This document shows, in pieces, positions 35,954 to 43,275 of a DNA stretch of 64,000 bases (the stretch's first letter is position 1; the number at the start of each line of letters is the position of its first letter). Location: the NCBI GenBank assembly GCA_016124235.1, contig WGOC01000009.1, positions 62,001 to 126,000 of the forward strand, given 5' to 3'. Under the pieces are notes generated by a model. That model was not told the DNA's origin and made no database searches. It was given only the letters and a program-made list of their open reading frames with translations. The DNA comes from a bacterium (GTDB lineage: Bacteria > Verrucomicrobiota > Verrucomicrobiia > Limisphaerales > RI-55). Both the position numbers and the translations under genes were made by a program.

Positions 35954-37084
35954 TTAAATCCGTTTCTCCGGCATGACCGGCACTTCGACTTGATGCAGAA
36001 TCTGTCGGATCACCTCCGGCGCCGTCACTTTGCGCAACCGACTTTCGGGCTGGATGATCAACCGGTGCCCGAGGATGTGCGGTGCGACTTCCTTGATGTC
36101 ATCCGGCAGCACGTAATCGAATGCCTGCAAACCGGCGTACGCCTGGGCGGCGCGCATAATTGCCGCCGACGCGCGCGGGCTGGCGCCCAATCTCACGGAC
36201 GCATGTTCGCGCGTCGCATGCACCAACCGCACGATGTAATCGCGCACCAGCGGATGCACCATGACTTCCTTCACCGCGGTTTGCGCCGCGCGCAATTCCT
36301 CCGCAGTCGCGACGGCTTCCAACGTGTCGATCGGGTGTTGTTTTTGAATTCGCTCAAGCATCGCCGATTCATCCTGCAGGCCCGGATAGCCGATGCTCAT
36401 CTTGACGAGAAACCGGTCGAGCTGCGCTTCGGGCAATGGAAATGTGCCTTCGTGATCGATCGGGTTTTGCGTCGCAATCACAAAAAACGGCGGCTCCAAC
36501 TGATGATCGACACCGTCCACACTGACGCGGCGTTCAGCCATCGCTTCAAGAAATGCCGCCTGCGCGCGCGGTGTCGCGCGGTTCACTTCGTCCGCCAGAA
36601 CAATCTGGGCAAAGACCGGGCCCGGCCGAAATTCAAACTGCGTCGTCTGTGGATTGAAAACCGAAATACCGGTGATCTCGCTCGGCAATAAATCGGGTGT
36701 GCATTGGATGCGTTTGAACGAACAACCGACGCTGCGGGCCAGTGCGCGGGCAAGCATTGTCTTCGCGACGCCGGGGACATCCTCCAGCAAAACGTGTCCT
36801 TCGGCCAGCCACGCGACCAACGCGAGTTGCACCGACGGCGCCTTACCGACGATGACCTTTTCCACGTTGTCGAGTATGCGCTGACCGAGTTCTTGAATCT
36901 CGGTCGACGACTCGGCGGCCGGCGTGTTTTCACGCGTTTGCTTTTTGGGGATGCGAATGATCGGGCCGCTGTCGAGAGTCAGTTTGGTCATCTGACCGCA
37001 GACCGGACAGGCGATTTCCTGGCCGTCCATTTCGGGTGGGAATTCGATCGGTTGCTCGCAGTGGGCGCAGAGGCAGCGTTGCAT
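35954..37084 (-). CDS. MoxR-type AAA+ ATPase with N-terminal zinc ribbon
   Basis: 376 residues. Residues 1-40 contain two CxxC pairs (CAHCEQPIEF and ACPVCGQMTK), a small zinc ribbon not part of the usual MoxR core. The AAA+ core has Walker A EDVPGVAKTMLARAL, Walker B VLADEVNRATPRAQAAFLEAM, sensor 1 FFVIATQNP and the C-terminal lid with LGASPRASAAI. MoxR proteins are chaperone-like ATPases working with DUF58/VWA proteins encoded beside them. Confidence 0.93.
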   Translation of the reverse strand: MQRCLCAHCEQPIEFPPEMDGQEIACPVCGQMTKLTLDSGPIIRIPKKQTRENTPAAESSTEIQELGQRILDNVEKVIVGKAPSVQLALVAWLAEGHVLLEDVPGVAKTMLARALARSVGCSFKRIQCTPDLLPSEITGISVFNPQTTQFEFRPGPVFAQIVLADEVNRATPRAQAAFLEAMAERRVSVDGVDHQLEPPFFVIATQNPIDHEGTFPLPEAQLDRFLVKMSIGYPGLQDESAMLERIQKQHPIDTLEAVATAEELRAAQTAVKEVMVHPLVRDYIVRLVHATREHASVRLGASPRASAAIMRAAQAYAGLQAFDYVLPDDIKEVAPHILGHRLIIQPESRLRKVTAPEVIRQILHQVEVPVMPEKRI

Positions 37085-37155
37085 GGTTGTGGATCTGACA
37101 CAGGTCCGGAGATTTCGTGTCGGAACGTGTTTTAGCCTGAACCAAGTAAAATCAA

Positions 37156-37184
37156 TTGACCAGCGTTGCGACTGCGCCTAAATA
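37156..37184 (+). promoter_or_regulatory. Putative promoter of the padR operon
   Basis: TTGACC (37156-37161), 17 bp, then the AT-rich TAAATA (37179-37184). The -10 region is a weak match but runs into the palindrome at 37183-37201, which would let a bound repressor block the promoter. Confidence 0.4.
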
Positions 37185-37201
37185 TATCTGCAACGGATAT
37201 A
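37183..37201. promoter_or_regulatory. Candidate PadR operator palindrome
   Basis: TATATCTGCAACGGATATA has 6-bp complementary arms (TATATC / GATATA) around a 7-bp centre, 7 bp before the padR start. PadR proteins commonly repress their own operon through AT-rich dyads with similar spacing, so autoregulation is likely but inferred. Confidence 0.5.
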
Positions 37202-37208
37202 GTTGACC

Positions 37209-37571
37209 ATGGCTCGCACTTCGCCCAATCCCGAAAGCTTTTTGCCGCTGACGCCCGCCGTTTTTCATCTGTTGCTTTCCCTCGTGGACGGTGAAAAGCA
37301 CGGCTACGCGATCATGCAGGCGGTCGCCGAATCGACGGATGGCCACGTGAAGATGGGACCCGGCACGCTTTACGGAACCATCAAGCGGCTGCTCGCCGTA
37401 GGCTTGATCGAGGAATCCGACGAACGACCTGATCCCGATTTGGATGACGAACGTCGGCGTTACTATCGCATCACGGGCCTCGGCCAGACAGTTCTCGGCC
37501 TGGAAAGTCGCCGGTATCAACGGCTCGTCAAACTGGCGCAAAACCACGGACTGGTGCGGGCGATGACCTGA
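37209..37571 (+). CDS. PadR-family transcriptional regulator
   Basis: 120 residues from ATG 37209. The winged helix is typical: FHLLLSLVDGEKHGYAIMQAV, GPGTLYGTIKRLLAVGLIEE and RRRYYRITGLGQTVL. It starts a three-gene run with two paralogous membrane proteins, which are its likely targets, and lies divergent from the MoxR gene. Confidence 0.93.
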   Translation: MARTSPNPESFLPLTPAVFHLLLSLVDGEKHGYAIMQAVAESTDGHVKMGPGTLYGTIKRLLAVGLIEESDERPDPDLDDERRRYYRITGLGQTVLGLESRRYQRLVKLAQNHGLVRAMT

Positions 37572-37581
37572 GAGGAAATTT

Positions 37582-38529
37582 ATGAGGAAGAATGCTCAAT
37601 CCTGCCGGCTAACAATCTCTGAACGAGTTTATGCGTTTTTGGTTTGGCTTTATCCGAAACCGTTCCGGGATAATTTCGGAACTTCGATGAAGCAGGTCTT
37701 TCGTGACCAGTGTTCGGACGCAATTCGTCAACGCGGGTGGTCAGGCTGGATCGGCCTGTGGATTCGCGTGCTGTTCGATTTCGCGTGGACCTGCCCGAAA
37801 GAGCATTTGATCGCGCTCCCGACGATTCCCGGACGCCTCTGGGAACGGCTTGTGGCAGGACCGATCTGGCTCTATCCGGTATTGGCCGCCCTCGCTTGCT
37901 TTCTGATCGGTTTGGCTATCGCGCTCCAGCTTCCCAGATATCATTCGAGTTCCGTCGTTTTGTTGCGACGTGTAGTCGTCGACAAGCCCCAGCTCGAAGG
38001 CTTCGAATCTCGCGCTCTCCGAAACATCGAGCCGCCAACCTCGACGCTGGTTTTAGACCCGGTGATTGAAAAGCTCGAACTTCAGGCTCTTTACCAAAAG
38101 GAACTGAAAACGCCCAACCCACTGACAAAAGAAGATGCTTTCAAGATCCTTTCGAACCGGATCGCCGTTATCGAGAAACCGCCCCGCTCGGCGGTAATAA
38201 CCGTCAAGGTCTATGATGACGACAAAGCCGTTGCCCAAAATATTGCGAAAGCCATCACGGATCAATATATGCGGGTATTCTTGGATTTTGCCAGATCGGG
38301 GACGCAGGGTCAGTTTACTCCCCAAACCGCCAACGTAACCGTCTTGAAACAACCCGAGATCAGCGACCGGTTGGTTCGACCCGGCTTCCGTAACTGGGTG
38401 GCGATAGGTGGAACTGCAGCATTGATCACGGGAGCCGCGATATTTCTTTGTCTGTTTATCATTCGGCGACGAGACCGGCTGACGATTCTATCCGCAAACC
38501 GATGCGATAAACTTCAATCGCCAGCATGA
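37582..38529 (+). CDS. PadR-linked membrane protein, Wzz-like, paralog 1
   Basis: 315 residues. The first 75 residues resemble the prefix domain of PadR-associated ABC permeases (LVWLYPKPFRDNFGTSMKQV and WIRVLFDFAWTCPKEHL). Then comes a membrane helix (LAALACFLIGLAIAL), an extracytoplasmic alpha/beta region (about 120-260) with the VKVYDDDKAVAQNIAKAI pattern of Wzz/chain-length-determinant proteins, a PEISDRLVRPGFRNWVAIGG motif and a last helix. No kinase domain is present. The function is not known. It is about 35-40% similar by eye to the next gene. Confidence 0.6.
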   Translation: MRKNAQSCRLTISERVYAFLVWLYPKPFRDNFGTSMKQVFRDQCSDAIRQRGWSGWIGLWIRVLFDFAWTCPKEHLIALPTIPGRLWERLVAGPIWLYPVLAALACFLIGLAIALQLPRYHSSSVVLLRRVVVDKPQLEGFESRALRNIEPPTSTLVLDPVIEKLELQALYQKELKTPNPLTKEDAFKILSNRIAVIEKPPRSAVITVKVYDDDKAVAQNIAKAITDQYMRVFLDFARSGTQGQFTPQTANVTVLKQPEISDRLVRPGFRNWVAIGGTAALITGAAIFLCLFIIRRRDRLTILSANRCDKLQSPA

Positions 38530-38538
38530 TCTAAAAGC

Positions 38539-39546
38539 ATGACGCCATCTCAACAATTGGTCCGGGTCAAGCGCCTCGAGCGGATCTACTCACTACTGGT
38601 TCACCTTTACCCGGCCCCGTTTCGTGAGAAATTCGGGGATTCAATGACACAGGTGTTTCGTGGCCAGTGCCTCGACGCGATCGAACAGGGACGTTGGCGG
38701 GTAATTGTTTTCTGCGTCCGAACAATTCTCGATTTCGCGTGGACTTGTCCCAAGGAGCATCTAGTTGCACTGCCGACCCTGCCGTCGAGGATGTGGGAAG
38801 ACCTGCTTCGGAAGCCGGTCTGGTTTCATCCCACATTGATCGCAGTCTTTGCTTTCGGTGTGTCGGTGTTTGTAACGTTGAATCTTCCACAATTCTACGC
38901 CAGCACCGTGACGCTTGAGGTTGCAGACCCACCGTATGACACCGGTCCATATTTCATCCAAACTGAGTTCGAAAAGCTGCAATCCAAGGCAGTACTTTAT
39001 CCTGTAATCACCAACCTCGCGCTTGGCGTTCACTACGGCGAGCTGTCGACCACGGTGGATGAACCCCCTTACGAAGTGTCGATGGAAGAAGCCTATCAAA
39101 ATCTCAAAAGCAATCTGCAGATAAGTCAGATCAAAAACACGAAGCTAGTTGAAGTGACCATCCTCGACGAAGACAAATCGCTGGCCACAAAAATCGCGAA
39201 TGAAATCGGGACGACTTATCGGCATTGGAGAAATGAGGAATCATACGAGACCACACGAGGAAGCGTTCAACTCGCGGATGGTCCAATGCCGCAAAACCCT
39301 ATTCCTTCGATCGACCAGGCTGACATAAAGAACAGGTCGGCCGCGATTGCCGGAAACGTTCCCTTGGTGAAAGTAATCAACCCCGCCGAAGACGCCATTC
39401 GACCCTCGCGCCCCAACCGCTATCTGAACATTTTTGCTGGCGGTGTGGCTTCGTTGCTTGGTGGGGCAGTAATGATGTTAGGACTGTGGGTGATCAAGCG
39501 AAGGCATGGGCTGCGCGCCGAGCTGGTGGCGAGTCAGAATTTGTGA
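38539..39546 (+). CDS. PadR-linked membrane protein, Wzz-like, paralog 2
   Basis: 335 residues with the same layout as its neighbour: prefix segment (LLVHLYPAPFREKFGDSMTQ, then LDFAWTCPKEHLVALPTLPS), helix, extracytoplasmic region with VEVTILDEDKSLATKIANEI, a proline-rich NPAEDAIRPSRPNRYLNIFA segment before the last helix, and a basic tail. The conserved R-P near the C-terminal helix recalls Wzz proteins (P-x2-P...P). The tandem duplication suggests a hetero-oligomer. Confidence 0.6.
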   Translation: MTPSQQLVRVKRLERIYSLLVHLYPAPFREKFGDSMTQVFRGQCLDAIEQGRWRVIVFCVRTILDFAWTCPKEHLVALPTLPSRMWEDLLRKPVWFHPTLIAVFAFGVSVFVTLNLPQFYASTVTLEVADPPYDTGPYFIQTEFEKLQSKAVLYPVITNLALGVHYGELSTTVDEPPYEVSMEEAYQNLKSNLQISQIKNTKLVEVTILDEDKSLATKIANEIGTTYRHWRNEESYETTRGSVQLADGPMPQNPIPSIDQADIKNRSAAIAGNVPLVKVINPAEDAIRPSRPNRYLNIFAGGVASLLGGAVMMLGLWVIKRRHGLRAELVASQNL

Positions 39547-39570
39547 CTTGGAAGACTCACTTTCGAGATT

Positions 39571-39591
39571 CTGCCGGCTGGCAGCCGGCAG
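39571..39591. repeat. Palindromic hairpin between convergent genes
   Basis: CTGCCGGCT-GGC-AGCCGGCAG, a perfect 9-bp stem, in the 49-bp gap between two converging genes. It belongs by pattern to the same class as the GACAGGCT...AGCCTGTC hairpins at 41472 and 41626 and may act as a terminator-like element. Confidence 0.6.
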
Positions 39592-39595
39592 CACA

Positions 39596-41158
39596 CTATC
39601 GCGCGGCGACCTCCGGCGTCATCCACACCCAATCGCCTTTATCGCGTCGCCAACTTCTACCGTTGCGGTTCTGTTTGAAGCCTGGTTTGCCGCCGTCGTC
39701 GCTACTGTTTTCACCTACTGAGTAGAGTGCGAAGCCAGAACCTTGCTGCTGGTAGCGCAACGGCTGACCGTCCATGATGTCGTGCGGAATGGCGTCCATG
39801 TATTCCGGTTCCAAATTCTTCAACGCATCCGGGTAGTGGCCGTTCTTGATTTTGTATCGTTCCAAAGCGCAGGCCACGGCGGCGAGGTTGGCATCCGTCT
39901 GGCCGAGCACGAACTTGATCGCGACCCCGGCTACAGCGGGTGCGACCAGTTGCGCCAGAAACATTTTCCGATGGCCGATGATCTGGTGGAAAACTTGGTC
40001 CTGATATGCGGTCACCTTTTCCGGATGATATAGGCGCTGATGGGGATCGATGGTCGGGAGCATCAGTTCCAGGTTGATCCGCGCGAGCTCCGCCTTGTTA
40101 AGAAGATACCAGCCTTTCGGCGCGTAGTCGTAAAGCACGTCGCGTAATTCTACTTGAGGACCATATCCCTCAATCGATTCGATTTTCCTCGTGTCTTCCA
40201 CATAATCGACCAGCGCCATGTTGAAAACCCTTTCCCCACGCATGCTCAATTGATAACCCTTGAGCAGATCGATCGTTTGCAGCTTGGACTGAAGTTCCGC
40301 CAATTGAGCATCCGACCACTTGCCGCCGTTCACTCCCTCCCAGATCGGCTGCATGGCGATCTCCAAAATGGCCGTTCGCACGAGTCCGGAAATCAGGATG
40401 GCTTCGTTCCTGAGCGACTCCGACAACGCGATCGTTGTCTCCACATCTCGCAACGCGGCATCCGCTTCGCCGGCCTGCAACTCTATCAACGCACGCAACG
40501 TGAAGAGGCGGCCGAGGGATTTGAGTTTCGAAAGGTGCGGCAACAGCGCCGAAAAGTTGTCCTCATAATGAACGGGGAACTGCGAATTCGGACGCCGAAC
40601 CGCGGCCTGGATTTCATCCATCACCGCCTTCGAATCGTCCATCAACGCACGAATCAAAGCATTCGGAGAATTCGCATAGATACCGGCACGGCCAACCTTC
40701 ACGCGAAGACTCGCACCCTCGTCCCAGCCAATTTGCTGGCGTTCGCCAAATCGCCACGAGGCGGAATCTTCCAAATGGTTGAACCAGTCTGGCAGGCGGA
40801 ATTCGTCCACCTTTTCGCGCCACACTTCCTTGCCAGTCTTGGGATCGATCGATTTGTCAAAAATGCCTTTGAACAAGGGCGTCATCGCAAAGTTCTGATC
40901 CTCCGGCGGCATGGGTGGAAGCAGCTCTTGGAACGTCAATGGCTCGCCTTGGGCCTGCAGCTCATTTCGCACTGCTTTCCATGCCCGGGCACCCTGCCAA
41001 TTTTCATACGCGAAATAGAGCGCGATGAGCGTGATGACCGACGCGATTGCGATACCCAATCGACCCAGGAATCGCGGCGACCTGAATCGCATCGCCAAGC
41101 GGTGGAATGTCGGGAAACGCTGACTGAATATCGATTGCTGTTTGTGTTCGTTGCTCAT
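39596..41158 (-). CDS. Membrane-anchored protein with pseudopilin-type C-terminal motif
   Basis: 520 residues from the ATG overlapping the upstream stop (ATGA at 41155-41158). One N-terminal helix (LGRLGIAIASVITLIALYFA) is followed by a large helical region. The C-terminal 90 residues (LAAVACALERYKIKNGHYPD, then ALKNLEPEYMDAIPHDIMDG and FALYSVGENSSDDGG) match the tail typical of pseudopilin-like (GspG-type) proteins in this phylum. It is the third gene in a sigma-factor operon, so probably an effector or sensor under that regulon. The exact function is unknown. Confidence 0.65.
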   Translation of the reverse strand: MSNEHKQQSIFSQRFPTFHRLAMRFRSPRFLGRLGIAIASVITLIALYFAYENWQGARAWKAVRNELQAQGEPLTFQELLPPMPPEDQNFAMTPLFKGIFDKSIDPKTGKEVWREKVDEFRLPDWFNHLEDSASWRFGERQQIGWDEGASLRVKVGRAGIYANSPNALIRALMDDSKAVMDEIQAAVRRPNSQFPVHYEDNFSALLPHLSKLKSLGRLFTLRALIELQAGEADAALRDVETTIALSESLRNEAILISGLVRTAILEIAMQPIWEGVNGGKWSDAQLAELQSKLQTIDLLKGYQLSMRGERVFNMALVDYVEDTRKIESIEGYGPQVELRDVLYDYAPKGWYLLNKAELARINLELMLPTIDPHQRLYHPEKVTAYQDQVFHQIIGHRKMFLAQLVAPAVAGVAIKFVLGQTDANLAAVACALERYKIKNGHYPDALKNLEPEYMDAIPHDIMDGQPLRYQQQGSGFALYSVGENSSDDGGKPGFKQNRNGRSWRRDKGDWVWMTPEVAAR

Positions 41159-41754
41159 GCCCATTCCCTCGTTAAGCAATTGGAGGCGTCCTTGCGCACG
41201 CGATCCGCATCGCTTCGCGGACCGGGTGCCGCCTTTGTGTTCGGATCTGAGATGTCCTTTTGTTCTTCAGCTGGTTCGTTCAGCAGCAAGGCGAGCCGCT
41301 CGCGGTAATCGCGGTAACCGGCCAACGCTTCATGGCCCTGCGGCGGGGTGGGTGACGACTGAGTGCCAAGTTCGGAATTCGCCGCCACGTTGAGAACGAC
41401 GATCGCGCACCAGGCGGCACCAAGAACACCCCAGATCGCACGCTGCCGACGCAACCACGACCAAAGAGTAGGACAGGCTTCCAGCCTGTCTTTCGCCGAA
41501 GCCGGCGACGTTTCAAAATCCCGCAGACCCGCTGACGACGATTCACTGCCTTCAATCAATTCTCCGTTTGTTGCGGAGATCGCGGTTTGGTTTTGGACGA
41601 CCGAACCATTCACCGTGCGTTCGGTGACAGGCTGGAAGCCTGTCCTGCCCTGGTGCGCGTTCACCTCCCGAGCGATTACGCCGGCTCGGATTGTGTCCAG
41701 TTCTTTCGCCTGCTCTTGGTGGCGTTCGAGCAGGATTTCACGTGGCGTTTTCAT
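41155..41754 (-). CDS. Putative anti-sigma or sigma-linked membrane protein, carrying two inserted repeats
   Basis: 199 residues. It overlaps both neighbours by ATGA. A predicted membrane helix lies near residue 112 (AIWGVLGAAWCAIVVLNVAA). The position right after an ECF sigma gene makes it the candidate anti-sigma factor, though no zinc-binding anti-sigma motif is seen. Residues GRTGFQPVTERTVNG and SAKDRLEACPTLW are encoded by two inverted copies of a dispersed palindromic repeat (41472-41490 and 41626-41644), so part of the cytoplasmic segment is probably repeat-derived filler. Confidence 0.6.
   Translation of the reverse strand: MKTPREILLERHQEQAKELDTIRAGVIAREVNAHQGRTGFQPVTERTVNGSVVQNQTAISATNGELIEGSESSSAGLRDFETSPASAKDRLEACPTLWSWLRRQRAIWGVLGAAWCAIVVLNVAANSELGTQSSPTPPQGHEALAGYRDYRERLALLLNEPAEEQKDISDPNTKAAPGPRSDADRVRKDASNCLTREWA
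41472..41490 (-). repeat. Dispersed palindromic repeat, copy A (inside a gene)
   Basis: GACAGGCT-TCC-AGCCTGTC, an 8-bp perfect hairpin. With its flanks it is the reverse complement of copy B 136 bp away. In the sigma-linked gene it encodes RLEACPT, a phrase that recurs in unrelated proteins where this repeat has inserted. Confidence 0.75.
41626..41644 (+). repeat. Dispersed palindromic repeat, copy B (inside a gene)
   Basis: GACAGGCT-GGA-AGCCTGTC followed by CTGCCC; inverted relative to copy A. It encodes RTGFQPVT in the sigma-linked protein. Such inverted pairs can fold into a long hairpin in the mRNA. Confidence 0.75.
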
Positions 41755-42308
41755 GGGCGAAATTCAGAGGCAAGTTGTTCACGTAATTTGCGACGGGCGT
41801 GGTGGAGCCGGGACTTGACCGTCCCCAGCGGCACGCCAGTGATGTCGGCGATTTCCGCCAAGTCGAAGTCTTCGAGATAGTGCAACAGCACCACCGACCG
41901 ATGTTCTTCCGGCAGTTGGCCGATCGCCGTGAGAAACAGTTCCTGTTGCTCGGCGGACACCAGAAGTCGGTCAGGACTTTCCGTCGGATTTGCAAAATCG
42001 GTTTCCGCCGCCTCATCAAGCGATTCGGTCGGCCGGCTTTTGCGCCAATGCTGCTGGCAGAGCTGATGGGCGATGCGAAACAACCATGATCCAAACCGCG
42101 CGTCATCCCGCAACGAGCGGCCATGGCGAACGGCCTTGATGAAGGTCTCCTGCACGATGTCGAGGCTGGTCTGTTCATGGCGGATCAATTCCTGCACATA
42201 GGCGTAAAGCGGCAGTTGAAAGCGGTGGAAGAGGATGTCCCACGCGGCCGGATCACCGGCGCGCGCTGCGGCAACCGGCAGTTGTTCGTCTTTCGCCACC
42301 AACGGCAT
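41751..42308 (-). CDS. ECF-type RNA polymerase sigma factor
   Basis: 185 residues. Region 2 (FHRFQLPLYAYVQELIRHEQ to GSWLFRIAHQLCQQHWRK) and region 4 (LPEEHRSVVLLHYLEDFDLA, then IADITGVPLGTVKSRLHHAR) are complete; there is no region 3 or 1, as expected. It leads a three-gene operon with ATGA overlaps. A possible self-recognised promoter lies just upstream (see 42321-42347). Confidence 0.93.
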   Translation of the reverse strand: MPLVAKDEQLPVAAARAGDPAAWDILFHRFQLPLYAYVQELIRHEQTSLDIVQETFIKAVRHGRSLRDDARFGSWLFRIAHQLCQQHWRKSRPTESLDEAAETDFANPTESPDRLLVSAEQQELFLTAIGQLPEEHRSVVLLHYLEDFDLAEIADITGVPLGTVKSRLHHARRKLREQLASEFRP

Positions 42309-42320
42309 TTACACAAGGAA

Positions 42321-42347
42321 GAATGCAGTCAGCGAGAAAAGGTTCAC
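42321..42347 (-). promoter_or_regulatory. Possible ECF-type promoter of the sigma operon
   Basis: Minus strand GTGAACC (42347-42341) and GCATTC (42326-42321), 14 bp between them. The GAACC -35 element is the common ECF type, which would fit autoregulation; the -10 part is unspecific. The rest of the 293-bp gap up to 42601 shows no gene that I can support. Confidence 0.3.
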
Positions 42348-42601
42348 GGAAAAGTTCGAGGAAATGGTCGAAGCCAAGCCCAGGAGAGGCGAAACCACGG
42401 TGGGCGAGCTCTCCGAGCAAGCCTACGATGTCACGCAACAACCAAACGTGAGCGACGACTTACGACCAACAACAACCCGCTCTCCGACGTTTTGATGTGA
42501 GGTCACCTCCAAACAACACGACCGCCCCCTGCGCTCTCGAGCTCGCCCCACCTCGATGCCGTTGATCCCAGCTTGTGCGCAACACGAGTCGAAGCATTGG
42601 C

Positions 42602-43210
42602 CTATTCTCCGGATGAATGCCCCTTCGCGTAAGCGATGGCCACAATCACGCCCACCACCGTGGCGATCATCAGGGCGTCGCCCGTGACGGCCAACGGCGT
42701 GAGCATGGCCTTGCCGAATTTGCCTCCCGAGAAATAGGCCGGCAGAGTCACCGTGACGAGCTTCCCGCCCTCGGAATAAAGTGTGAGCTGTTTGTCCACG
42801 TTATTTTCAATGACCGCCAGCCCGTGCGCAGGCAAATTCTTTTCGGAGCCCGCCGCAAGTATGGGTATCGGTTTCAAATCGCGGCTGATATCCGGGTTGA
42901 CAAAATCCGGCTTCTTCTTTTCCGCCATGCGGTCGAGATTTTGGTTCACAAAGAATGCCCTCCGCCGGATGCGAGAGCCGCCGTCGATGGCTTCATCATA
43001 GACAACGAGTACATCGGAGTGCGCTTCATCAGCAAAGAGTTCCAAGTGCGGCAGCAACGCGGGTGCGTTGCGTTTGGTGAAAGCAGGTCCGGTCCAAAGA
43101 CGCGACGTGAAGCTCCAGTCATCCGTGCTGGCGCAACCGCCGGCCGTCGCCAGAACGAGCGCGAGACAAACTGTTTGATGCAGCCGGTTCAGTTTGGCTT
43201 GCTTCCTCAT
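42602..43210 (-). CDS. Hypothetical lipoprotein
   Basis: 202 residues. A lipoprotein signal ends in the lipobox ATAGGC (cysteine at about residue 26), then STDDWSFTSRLWTG. The middle is an all-beta-looking domain (VLVVYDEAIDGGSRIRRRAF, LPAHGLAVIENNVDKQLTLY). The C-terminus has a hydrophobic helix (ALMIATVVGVIVAIAYA) and GHSSGE. I do not recognise a family. Confidence 0.7.
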   Translation of the reverse strand: MRKQAKLNRLHQTVCLALVLATAGGCASTDDWSFTSRLWTGPAFTKRNAPALLPHLELFADEAHSDVLVVYDEAIDGGSRIRRRAFFVNQNLDRMAEKKKPDFVNPDISRDLKPIPILAAGSEKNLPAHGLAVIENNVDKQLTLYSEGGKLVTVTLPAYFSGGKFGKAMLTPLAVTGDALMIATVVGVIVAIAYAKGHSSGE

Positions 43211-43275
43211 GAGGGTAAAATCCTCCGACCGCCCAGCCCGTCAAGCGGCAATTCGCCAAAGGCAAATGCGATTGA

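Noticed and set aside
35819-36691. 290-codon open frame antisense to the MoxR gene
   Set aside because: Arginine/histidine-rich shadow of a well-supported AAA+ ATPase gene on the opposite strand.
40154-41308. 384-codon frame antisense to the pseudopilin-tail gene
   Set aside because: Arg/Gln-rich shadow; the minus-strand gene has a membrane anchor, ATGA coupling and a recognisable tail.
41472-41644. CRISPR-like pair of repeats
   Set aside because: The two copies are inverted, palindromic and only two; no spacer array or cas gene is nearby.
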